A DNA stretch of 5,976 nucleotides, taken from NCBI GenBank assembly GCA_937967955.1, contig CALBUB010000066.1:1-5976 (forward strand), read 5' to 3'. Shown here piece after piece: positions 1 through 5,976 of the stretch; position 1 is the first letter of the stretch; every line of letters begins with the position of its first letter. A program made the position numbers and the translations under genes. This DNA comes from an uncultured Bacillota bacterium (lineage in GTDB: Bacteria; Bacillota; Clostridia; Tissierellales; Tepidimicrobiaceae). The notes under the pieces were generated by a model that was given only the letters and a program-made list of their open reading frames with translations, did not search any database and was not told the DNA's origin.

Positions 1-56
1 TAAATTGTCGTCGACCTCCAGGGGTTTTTGCACTACTTAAGGTCGACGACAATTTA
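1..56. repeat. Perfect 17-bp inverted repeat with 22-nt loop, possible CRISPR leader-associated element
   Basis: Bases 1-17 are exactly complementary, in reverse, to bases 40-56, leaving a loop at 18-39. Each arm carries GTCGTCGAC or its complement and is visibly richer in G+C than the surrounding DNA. The loop holds a run of G (21-24), then T (25-29), then GCAC; on the minus strand it reads GTGCAAAAACCCCTGG. It lies 38 bases beyond the stop codon of the last gene of the operon, in the trailing flank. The loop is large and no clean T-run follows on the plus strand, so it is a poor match to a standard intrinsic terminator; the minus-strand flank is outside the window and cannot be judged. My unverified recollection is that GTCGACGAC palindromes with a similar loop occur in the leaders of some clostridial CRISPR arrays, so I infer that an array may begin left of base 1. 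The symmetry is certain; the role is not. Confidence 0.75.
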
Positions 57-94
57 TTTCGCTAGTTTATTTATTTTGATAAGTATAAATCATT

Positions 95-1273
95 TTAGGA
101 TTTGCGTTCCAGCTCTTTTGTAGCCCTGTTTATGGAACAATAAATATTTGGATTATAGTTTTCTGGCTTATTGTTTGGATCCTTTAGATATTTTACTTGC
201 TCTTCTTCATCGTCAAATATTTTGTAGATATATACATCTTCTCCTTTTTCATAATAGATAATCCTATAGTCATTATTCCCATCATCGAAAACAAAGTGTT
301 TACTATTGCCTACTCCTTTTTTCTCTGTTTTACTATCCCTTGTTTCTTTATTCATAAACTTTATTACCTTTTCTGCTAAAATCTTATTACTTTCTATTTT
401 TCTTATAACTTCATCAGTAGCAAAGAAATAAACATTTTTAGTTTTGTAATTTCTCCATAATATTGTTCCAAGAGTTGATAAGTCAGCTATATTATCAGCG
501 ACTTGAATACAGGAACTTGCTTTTTGTACAAATACATAATTTTCTTCTTTCCATTTGCTATAGTTATCTATTCCATCCTCTAATTCTTTAAACTGTTTAG
601 CATATTCATCAAACAACTCCATATTTATAGTTATTGGAACAGAGGGAATTGTAATTAGCTCTTCTGTTTCCTCAAATATATAATATAAATCAGAACCATT
701 AATTTGGGCAATCATGGTGAGATGCGGTATGGTAGCTTTATAGCCACCTGATATGTTAAATATAACATTATTATAACAACCATCGCTACTAAACTTACCT
801 ACAAAGTTAGATTCTTCAACATTACCTACAGCAATATTTTCAATCCTCTGAATTAAATTAGGTAAGCCTTCATTTACAAATCTATCCTTATCTTTTACCT
901 GTAAGTCTTTAATTACATCATGTTTTTTATTAAAATGTACCTTATAATCTTGTTTTAATAATTCCTTTAAAATCTTAGCAGCTATATATGAATTGATAGT
1001 ATCACTAGCAATTAAATATATTTCCAATTCTTCTTTCAAATTTGCCTTTATTTTATTTATAGTCTTTATTTCAGCAGAGATATCTTCAGTATAGTTGGTT
1101 TTATAAAATTTAAGTACTTCATCTTTTATCTTGTTAGCCTGACCTTGGTAAGCCTCATAGTCTTCTGTAAAACTTTTATCTTTTATATTGTCGTAAAGAT
1201 TCCTTATATTTTTCATAGTTTTAAAATAGTTTTCAAATATTGATGTACCAACTGTGGTAATTACTTTTTTCAT
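95..1273 (-). CDS. CARF-domain cyclic-oligoadenylate effector with probable winged-helix and RelE-like mRNA interferase domain (Cami1-like)
   Basis: Complete 392-aa gene, probably a cytosolic type III CRISPR ancillary effector; I see no signal peptide or membrane segment. Residues 1-215 look like a CARF (Rossmann) sensor of the APE2256/TIGR02619 type: strand plus VGTS loop at 8-11, IASDT at 88-92, and NISGGYK at 173-179, the usual ligand-pocket signature. Residues about 216-278 are helical and end in LSTLGTILW (265-273), which resembles a winged helix. Residues about 280-365 read like a RelE/ParE fold: two helices (285-310), a basic stretch with K318, K319 and K325, then paired strands DYRIIYYEKGEDVYIYKIF (335-353). 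No R-x4-6-H HEPN motif is present, arguing against Csm6 or Csx1. In Cami1 proteins cA4 activates cleavage of mRNA at the ribosomal A site; applying that here is inference. The ATG directly abuts the cmr3 TAG and has a good ribosome binding site. Its G+C looks lower than that of cas10. A CARF call is firm; RelE is about 0.65. Confidence 0.82.
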   Translation of the reverse strand: MKKVITTVGTSIFENYFKTMKNIRNLYDNIKDKSFTEDYEAYQGQANKIKDEVLKFYKTNYTEDISAEIKTINKIKANLKEELEIYLIASDTINSYIAAKILKELLKQDYKVHFNKKHDVIKDLQVKDKDRFVNEGLPNLIQRIENIAVGNVEESNFVGKFSSDGCYNNVIFNISGGYKATIPHLTMIAQINGSDLYYIFEETEELITIPSVPITINMELFDEYAKQFKELEDGIDNYSKWKEENYVFVQKASSCIQVADNIADLSTLGTILWRNYKTKNVYFFATDEVIRKIESNKILAEKVIKFMNKETRDSKTEKKGVGNSKHFVFDDGNNDYRIIYYEKGEDVYIYKIFDDEEEQVKYLKDPNNKPENYNPNIYCSINRATKELERKS

Positions 1274-2332
1274 CTAAATCACCCCTATCAAAGCAATTCC
1301 AAAGCCTTCATTTTGTCGTTTATAGGAAATACTATTTTTATGGACTTTCTTTATAAGTTCATCGGCTGTCCCATCTAGCAACTTATAATAATAAACACTT
1401 CCAGCAGGTACAGCTTTAGACATGGTTTTTGGATAATTTTTATCCATATCCCAGCCACCAATGCTGATGGGTTTACCTATATTAGCAGATACTAATTCTG
1501 CCTTTATTCCTAAACTGTCTAAATCTGGCTTCCAACCATCTTTAAAAAAGGCTGGGGTTACTAGTACAAGTTTAAAATAGCCAGTTTTATCTACTTTCTC
1601 CTTTATCTCTTCAACTACATCATCCCTAAAAAAAGCTGGAAGCTCTTTGATAGCTTCAACTCTTGCTATTTTCCCTTCTCCACCTAATTTTAAAAAGCCC
1701 TCTTCTGGAAAAGAATAGTCTCCACATTCAACATCTACCACAAAATGGATTTGGTTGTATATATCCTTTGCCATTCTTATATAGTGGGTTTTGTATAGAT
1801 AGCCTTCTTGAGCAGAATTGGTCCTATTATCTATTTTAATCCCAATTTTATCTTCAACAGTTATAGTGTCTTCAAATAACATATAGTCCATATTCTCAAC
1901 AGAGCCCTTTAAATATGCCTCCATTAGATATTCATTAATTAAAGCATTAACACCTTCTACTGTATACTTAGAGTACAGGAATTTTACATTTTCACCATCT
2001 ATATCAGTATAAACTAGGGGCTCCCCTAGTTCTAAGGGTATAGCTTTATTCTCCAATTGTGATTTTTCCTTTACCAGATCCATAGGTAGTAGAGTATGTA
2101 AGTTGTTGTCTCCAATACTATAATACAAGCCTTTTATTTTCATATTAGCCTTTACAAAATCCTTATTATGTTTATTCATACCATTAAGAGAAAGGTAGTA
2201 TGTTGAAAATGCACCATATAGAACAGAAGGGGAAGGTGGAAATACGCTTACCCCAACAGTTTCGAAACCAGCCCCAAAAGGCACTCCCTTTCCAAAGTAT
2301 ACATTGTCTACTGGGGATACTTGAAACAACAT
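1274..2332 (-). CDS. cmr3: Type III-B CRISPR RAMP protein Cmr3
   Basis: Complete 352-aa Cmr3, the Cas5-like subunit that sits beside Cas10 at the base of the Cmr complex and holds the 5' tag of the crRNA. Family signatures seen in order: the N-terminal GVPFGAG loop (16-22), FPPSPSVLYGA (31-41), a central region ending in GYLYKTHYIRM (177-187), the LGGEG glycine-rich turn (216-220), KAVPAGSVYYY (306-316) and the terminal EGFG (342-345). The length is normal for the family. The ATG overlaps the last base of the cas10 stop codon (TAATG) and is preceded by a very strong AGGAGGGG site inside the cas10 3' end, so translation is probably coupled to cas10. The stop TAG runs straight into the ATG of the CARF gene. 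Nothing appears broken or missing. The main alternative, Csx10 or another Cas5-like type III protein, is less likely given the adjoining Cmr-type Cas10 and Cmr1. Confidence 0.96.
   Translation of the reverse strand: MLFQVSPVDNVYFGKGVPFGAGFETVGVSVFPPSPSVLYGAFSTYYLSLNGMNKHNKDFVKANMKIKGLYYSIGDNNLHTLLPMDLVKEKSQLENKAIPLELGEPLVYTDIDGENVKFLYSKYTVEGVNALINEYLMEAYLKGSVENMDYMLFEDTITVEDKIGIKIDNRTNSAQEGYLYKTHYIRMAKDIYNQIHFVVDVECGDYSFPEEGFLKLGGEGKIARVEAIKELPAFFRDDVVEEIKEKVDKTGYFKLVLVTPAFFKDGWKPDLDSLGIKAELVSANIGKPISIGGWDMDKNYPKTMSKAVPAGSVYYYKLLDGTADELIKKVHKNSISYKRQNEGFGIALIGVI
1279..1286 (-). promoter_or_regulatory. Ribosome binding site of the CARF effector gene
   Basis: AGGGGTGA on the minus strand, 5 nt before the ATG at 1271-1273. 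It lies inside the last codons of cmr3, so ribosomes finishing cmr3 can reinitiate at once. It supports this ATG as the start. Confidence 0.8.
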
Positions 2333-5043
2333 TAAATCTCACCCCTCCTGTTTAAAAATACTAAAATGGATAGGATATTCATAAAGTTTTCATAGCCTAA
2401 CTCTAGATTTAACAGGCTTAATAAATCATATAGTTTGTCCACAACTTCAGTTTTATTATTTCCAGCAGTAGTATCATCCATGGAATTTAAAATACTCCTC
2501 TTTAACTCATTATTGAAAATTCCCTCAGGCAGCATTGTTACATCTAGTTCTTGCAAATAGACCTGCAGCTTCTTTATAAAGGATATATTGACTACTCCAC
2601 TATTTAAAATAGAATTGATCTCTTTAAGGATACCTATTGTGCCTTCTCTATTATTAAAGCTAGAATATGCCCATTTAGCTGTAGCCATATAGCTTTTACC
2701 TGAATGTAGCATCAAGTGGATACTAAAGGCATCTTTCCCGTCAGTATTTTTGGCTTGCTTTTCTGCCCTGTTTGCTGCATTTATAACGTCTTTTAAATCT
2801 TCCTTATAATGGGCTATAACCACTCCCATGGAACCAGTAGCCATGGAACCCATTAATATGTCAATCTTATCCTCATATTCTACAAAGCCTCCATCTATAG
2901 TAAAATCAGGCTGACCCTTTCCATCTATGTGGCCACTAAAGGCTGCTCTAAGGCCTACCATTACATCCATCAGGGAATCTAAGTTTACTAAGGCCAATAC
3001 ATCATCTCCACCAGAGTATATTACTTTTCCTCTATTATCTTCTTCCACTATACTTTTTACATAGTTTAATGAATAAGTTTTAAGAGCTCTACTAATGGCC
3101 ACATGAACAGCTGGAGTAACAAGGCGTTTTTTGTTAAGGAGTACTTTTTTCAAATCATCAGGCATATTGTTCACTAATTTACTATGGTACATATCTAAAA
3201 TTCTTGGTGCCAGCTGGCCTGATAGCCATTGGCCCATATTGTCCCCATCAAATTTAATCAAAGCATAATATTTTCTCTTATTTAAGCCTAATTCCTTAAT
3301 TACTCTATCTATCTTTTTCAGTTTCTCCTGAAGGCTTGTTAACCTATTTACATCATAATTATATTTTTCAAAATACTTCTCATTGAGATTTTCTTCGTAT
3401 AATAAAGCCCAGTCGAAGGAGTCGCCACTGGCTTCTTTAAAATCTTTTAATAGTGCCTGAAGCTTATCATCAGGGTTATTTACTATATCCAATAGGGCTA
3501 TTTCTGCAGTAGATGGAAAACTATCTTCTATATTGGAAGAGCCTAATATATTTCTAAAATATAGTTCAGCAGCCCTTTTAGTAAAACAGGCACCACATAG
3601 TCCTTCTCCCTGATTTAGATATTTATAGGGAATTTTAGAAACCCGGCTGCCTATAATAATTGCATTTTGCTCTTTTAAAAGGGATAGTTTAAAACTGCTT
3701 CTGCCCTTTTTTACCAATTTATCTTCACTGCTTGTTCTTCTATACACAACAGCATTGTACTCCCCACATATGGAACATTTACGGCCAGTTTCTTCAAATT
3801 GTTGGAAATTCCTTATGCCTTTCCTTGCACCCATCATTTTTTCTACAAAGGAATATAACAAGCCGTAAATATTTCCTATATTAGGTGGGTATTCACCTTG
3901 ATCGTTTATAAACTTGAGAAATTCCCTAATATTGGATATTTCCTCATCAGCCATAAAAGCTTCTATCTTGTCCAATTGTACTTCCCAATCAGCTTTGTCT
4001 AAGCTGCCATTTTCCAAGGGTAATGCAACCCAGTACACATGAGGAAATTGCTTAATCTGTTTTTCAAATATGGCCTTTTGCTCATCATTATAGGGTAATA
4101 GCTTGTTTAATATGTAATCGCCTATCCTTTCAAATTCAGTTTTTATTACCTCTTCAAGCCTTAAGCCTTTTATATCCTCTATATTCTTTGTTGGCAATAA
4201 GGCAAAAAATCTGTTGGGAATAGTAGGAGTTTTTAAGTTTTCCATATGGTCTTCTTTAAAATTAAAGCCCTCGGCTGTTTGTGATAGCCATAGATCACAG
4301 AAGGGTTGCCCTTCTAAATCTGGAAAAATTATTGAATCAGGGCCAAAGGTTTCTGCTACTTTTTCTATTGCTTTCCATGTAAGATAGGATAATATGTAGC
4401 TGCCCCAGTATAAGTCCTGGGTTTTTCTAGCTTGAGAAATGTATTCCTGCACCGGGCCAATGGTCAATAAGAAGAAGGTCATATTGTTTAAGTTAATGCC
4501 ATCAACCCTTTCTGCATTTATGGCTGTTGTAACATCTAAATGGTCAAATATGGTGTGGTTTGGAAAGCGAGTATCAGCAGGAGCCACATCCCAGTATCTT
4601 TTATACTCGGCTGGAGTATGTTTTTTTAAGAGGCTATGCATATTTCTCCAAATATATAGGAACTTATCATAATAACTAGTAAAGCTTTTGTTGGATATTT
4701 CTTCTACAGCTAAATCTAAAGCTTTAGTAAAAATTTTGTAATCTATAGGCTCTATATTGTCATATTTTTTTCCTGATAAAGGATGGGCAAATTCAGGTTC
4801 TTGTCCAAATTTAACCTGCAATTCTTCCTTTGTTATAGCCCCTTTGGGTAAAAAATACCTTTCCATAGAAGAAGCTATAACATCAGGGGCCTTCCCCCTA
4901 TTATAGCTTATGCCAAGTTTTTCACTTACTTCTTCTGCCCTTTTTTCATGGTTTTTACCTGTTAGTAGTATAAAAGGCTTATCAGGTGAATCATGGAAAT
5001 ATAATTCTAGTTTTTTCTCAAATAATTCTTCTTTATTCATCAT
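2332..5043 (-). CDS. cas10: Type III-B CRISPR Cas10/Cmr2, cyclic-oligoadenylate synthase and probable HD nuclease subunit
   Basis: Complete 903-aa large subunit of the Cmr complex. On binding a matching transcript the second palm converts ATP to cyclic oligoadenylates; the HD domain in this family can cut single-stranded DNA. Domains seen: an N-terminal HD-like region with H17-D18 and H32-E33, continuing to the ADTRFPNHTIFDHL segment (156-169) typical of Cmr2; the first, degenerate palm with IGPVQEYISQARKTQDLYWGSY (195-216); a zinc site from C423, C426, C483 and C486; the second palm with KFDGDNMGQWLSG (597-609), the catalytic SGGDD (677-681) and SMGVVIAHYK (738-747); and a helical C-terminal domain. 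Where many Cmr2 proteins have ASAADR, this one has ASSMER (57-62), a small change of unknown effect. The first of two adjacent ATGs is chosen because GAGGTG lies 7 nt upstream of it. The stop overlaps the cmr3 start. All cyclase residues are present, which fits the downstream CARF effector. Confidence 0.98.
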   Translation of the reverse strand: MMNKEELFEKKLELYFHDSPDKPFILLTGKNHEKRAEEVSEKLGISYNRGKAPDVIASSMERYFLPKGAITKEELQVKFGQEPEFAHPLSGKKYDNIEPIDYKIFTKALDLAVEEISNKSFTSYYDKFLYIWRNMHSLLKKHTPAEYKRYWDVAPADTRFPNHTIFDHLDVTTAINAERVDGINLNNMTFFLLTIGPVQEYISQARKTQDLYWGSYILSYLTWKAIEKVAETFGPDSIIFPDLEGQPFCDLWLSQTAEGFNFKEDHMENLKTPTIPNRFFALLPTKNIEDIKGLRLEEVIKTEFERIGDYILNKLLPYNDEQKAIFEKQIKQFPHVYWVALPLENGSLDKADWEVQLDKIEAFMADEEISNIREFLKFINDQGEYPPNIGNIYGLLYSFVEKMMGARKGIRNFQQFEETGRKCSICGEYNAVVYRRTSSEDKLVKKGRSSFKLSLLKEQNAIIIGSRVSKIPYKYLNQGEGLCGACFTKRAAELYFRNILGSSNIEDSFPSTAEIALLDIVNNPDDKLQALLKDFKEASGDSFDWALLYEENLNEKYFEKYNYDVNRLTSLQEKLKKIDRVIKELGLNKRKYYALIKFDGDNMGQWLSGQLAPRILDMYHSKLVNNMPDDLKKVLLNKKRLVTPAVHVAISRALKTYSLNYVKSIVEEDNRGKVIYSGGDDVLALVNLDSLMDVMVGLRAAFSGHIDGKGQPDFTIDGGFVEYEDKIDILMGSMATGSMGVVIAHYKEDLKDVINAANRAEKQAKNTDGKDAFSIHLMLHSGKSYMATAKWAYSSFNNREGTIGILKEINSILNSGVVNISFIKKLQVYLQELDVTMLPEGIFNNELKRSILNSMDDTTAGNNKTEVVDKLYDLLSLLNLELGYENFMNILSILVFLNRRGEI
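2342..2349 (-). promoter_or_regulatory. Strong ribosome binding site of cmr3 inside the cas10 3' end
   Basis: AGGAGGGG on the minus strand, 9 nt before the cmr3 ATG. It is encoded within the final cas10 codons (R-R-G-E-I-stop) and fixes the cmr3 start at the TAATG overlap. Confidence 0.88.
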
Positions 5044-5050
5044 ATAGTTT

Positions 5051-5056
5051 CACCTC
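5051..5056 (-). promoter_or_regulatory. Ribosome binding site of cas10
   Basis: GAGGTG on the minus strand, 7 nt before the first and 10 nt before the second of two tandem ATG codons. It overlaps the cmr1 stop codon (5055-5057). The spacing favours the first ATG slightly, though either would work. Confidence 0.8.
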
Positions 5057-5976
5057 ATAAACTAAACTTATGTTCTCCACCGTTATCAGTTTTAAGCTCT
5101 TTCCAGAAACCATTTAAAAACCCTAAAGAAGTAATTGCTTCTTTGATTTCTTTTATTTCTTTTTTTCTAGTTTTTTTGTCTTGTTTATACCATATCAATT
5201 CTGCATTCCTAGGTAGAAAATCTCCAGCAAATTTTAATGCCATCCAATAGTATCCATCTTTAGCCTGAAGTATTTTAAATGTTAGTGGGGAAGCTCTTCT
5301 GCTTACAAATTCTCTATTAATTCTAGCTTCTACCTTTGTGCTATCTGATAAATGCATTATAGGTAAGCCAAAAACTCCACTTTGTATATAACTCCTATTA
5401 TTACATCTAAACTCTGCATATTGATTACCAACAGCTGCCAGAGCATCATACCATGTTGAGTAGCCTTTTTCAGAAATTATGAAGGTTCCATTAGATATAT
5501 TGCTGTATCCTCTGCAGTTTTTATCTATTGGTTTTATTATTTCTGAAATCCTCTTTATATTTCTCTCAATCCACTGAATTAATTCTTCCCTATTTTTACA
5601 GTTTTCTGCAATGAAATCTATACCGTATGTGTCTCCTTTAACTTCTTCAACAGCTAATGAACCAGCACCCCTTCTTGATCTAGAACCAAAGCCTCCTAGA
5701 TAAATGGCACACCAAAAGGCAGCAACTGCATTTTTTAAAGCTTCTTCAGCTTTATCTCTATCTTCGCCTTTATCTCTGCTGTAAAAAGAAATGTTAAAGG
5801 TTCCTCCAGGTTTAAAGTAATTTTTGGGATAGATTTTCTTCTTAAAACTTTTTTGAAGCATAGAATAAAGTAAGTAATTTACACCGCTGTGTTTTCCTGT
5901 CGTTCTTTTTTGGTTACTCTTATAATCCCATTCTAAGCTGTAATCACCTACTAAATTAATAGACACATGTGTTTTT
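5055..5976 (-). CDS. cmr1: Type III-B CRISPR RAMP protein Cmr1, N-terminus beyond window edge
   Basis: Partial gene: about 306 C-terminal residues are visible and the frame stays open to the right edge. A GTG at 5964-5966 could be read as a start, but the codons before it (K-T-H) continue the frame and the resulting K-T-H-V-S-I-N-L resembles an internal Cmr1 strand; the usual N-terminal RAMP segment of roughly 80-100 residues is missing, so I treat that GTG as an internal valine. Signatures: HSGVNYLLYS soon after the strand, FKPGGTFNISF, the glycine-rich RAMP loop GGFGSRSRRGAGSL (about 5655-5696), and in the second RAMP half GLPIM and RRASPLTFKI, then the FLP strand. Cmr1 sits with Cmr6 at the head of the complex, at the crRNA 3' side, and helps capture target RNA. 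The stop TGA overlaps the ribosome binding site of cas10, 11 nt upstream of its ATG. No frameshift or internal stop is seen. Confidence 0.93.
   Translation of the reverse strand, partial: KTHVSINLVGDYSLEWDYKSNQKRTTGKHSGVNYLLYSMLQKSFKKKIYPKNYFKPGGTFNISFYSRDKGEDRDKAEEALKNAVAAFWCAIYLGGFGSRSRRGAGSLAVEEVKGDTYGIDFIAENCKNREELIQWIERNIKRISEIIKPIDKNCRGYSNISNGTFIISEKGYSTWYDALAAVGNQYAEFRCNNRSYIQSGVFGLPIMHLSDSTKVEARINREFVSRRASPLTFKILQAKDGYYWMALKFAGDFLPRNAELIWYKQDKKTRKKEIKEIKEAITSLGFLNGFWKELKTDNGGEHKFSL

Noticed and set aside
1..56. Reading the palindrome as two CRISPR repeats or as an insertion-sequence end
   Set aside because: The two GTCGTCGAC units are inverted, not direct, the spacing is too short for a repeat-spacer-repeat, and no transposase or target-site duplication is visible.
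1..56. Intrinsic terminator for the operon
   Set aside because: The 22-nt loop is large and no clean T-run follows on the plus side; the minus-strand flank is outside the window, so this remains possible but unsupported.
57..94. Possible leftward promoter between the CARF stop and the palindrome (TATACT-like hexamer, plus-strand bases 82-87)
   Set aside because: The hexamer 17 bp upstream is GGAACG, nothing like TTGACA, and TATA-like strings are expected in this AT-rich stretch. A CRISPR leader promoter could still exist beyond the left edge.
197..379. 60-codon open frame on the plus strand
   Set aside because: It lies wholly antisense to the CARF gene, encodes a low-complexity Phe/Ile-rich peptide typical of the complement of an AT-rich gene, and has no convincing ribosome binding site or family resemblance.
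95..1273. Csm6/Csx1-type HEPN RNase assignment for the CARF protein
   Set aside because: None of its few histidines (113, 118, 184, 326) has an arginine 5-7 residues before it, so the R-x4-6-H motif is absent.
4439..4672. 77-codon open frame on the plus strand
   Set aside because: It is antisense to the conserved first palm of cas10, with no recognisable motif; it is best explained as a shadow of the cas10 codon pattern.

Overview
The window is most of a type III-B (Cmr) CRISPR-Cas operon read entirely from the minus strand, right to left. Low G+C (roughly 25-40% in the 60-base lines I counted), strong AGGAGG-type ribosome binding sites and gap-free packing suggest a low-GC Firmicute, probably an anaerobic clostridial or tissierellial lineage. 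The lineage is inference; no marker gene is present.

Layout in transcription order: (1) cmr1, cut by the right edge of the window so its N-terminus is missing (5976-5055); (2) cas10/cmr2, complete, 903 aa, with an N-terminal HD-like region, a four-cysteine zinc-binding site and an intact GGDD cyclase motif (5043-2332); (3) cmr3, complete, 352 aa (2332-1274); (4) a 392-aa CARF-domain effector (1273-95) without a HEPN motif, whose C-terminal third looks like a winged helix followed by a RelE-family mRNA-interferase fold, as in the Cami1 class; (5) a short AT-rich gap (57-94); (6) a perfect 17-bp inverted repeat with a 22-nt loop at the extreme left edge (1-56), which I suspect is a leader-associated element of a CRISPR array lying just outside the window. 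Junctions are 11 nt (cmr1/cas10), a 1-nt TAATG overlap (cas10/cmr3) and a directly abutting TAG-ATG (cmr3/CARF), so the four genes look like one translationally coupled unit.

How they would work together: the Cmr complex, of which Cas10, Cmr3 and Cmr1 are encoded here, binds phage or plasmid transcripts through its crRNA. Target binding switches on the Cas10 palm, which makes cyclic oligoadenylate, and the CARF protein senses that messenger. If the C-terminal domain is RelE-like, the output is ribosome-dependent mRNA cleavage and growth arrest rather than the free-RNA degradation of Csm6/Csx1. The backbone and remaining head subunits (Cmr4, Cmr5, Cmr6), Cas6 and the adaptation genes are not in this window; the most economical place for cmr4-6 is upstream of cmr1, beyond the right edge. 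No tRNA, rRNA, insertion sequence or recognisable CRISPR repeat-spacer unit is visible.
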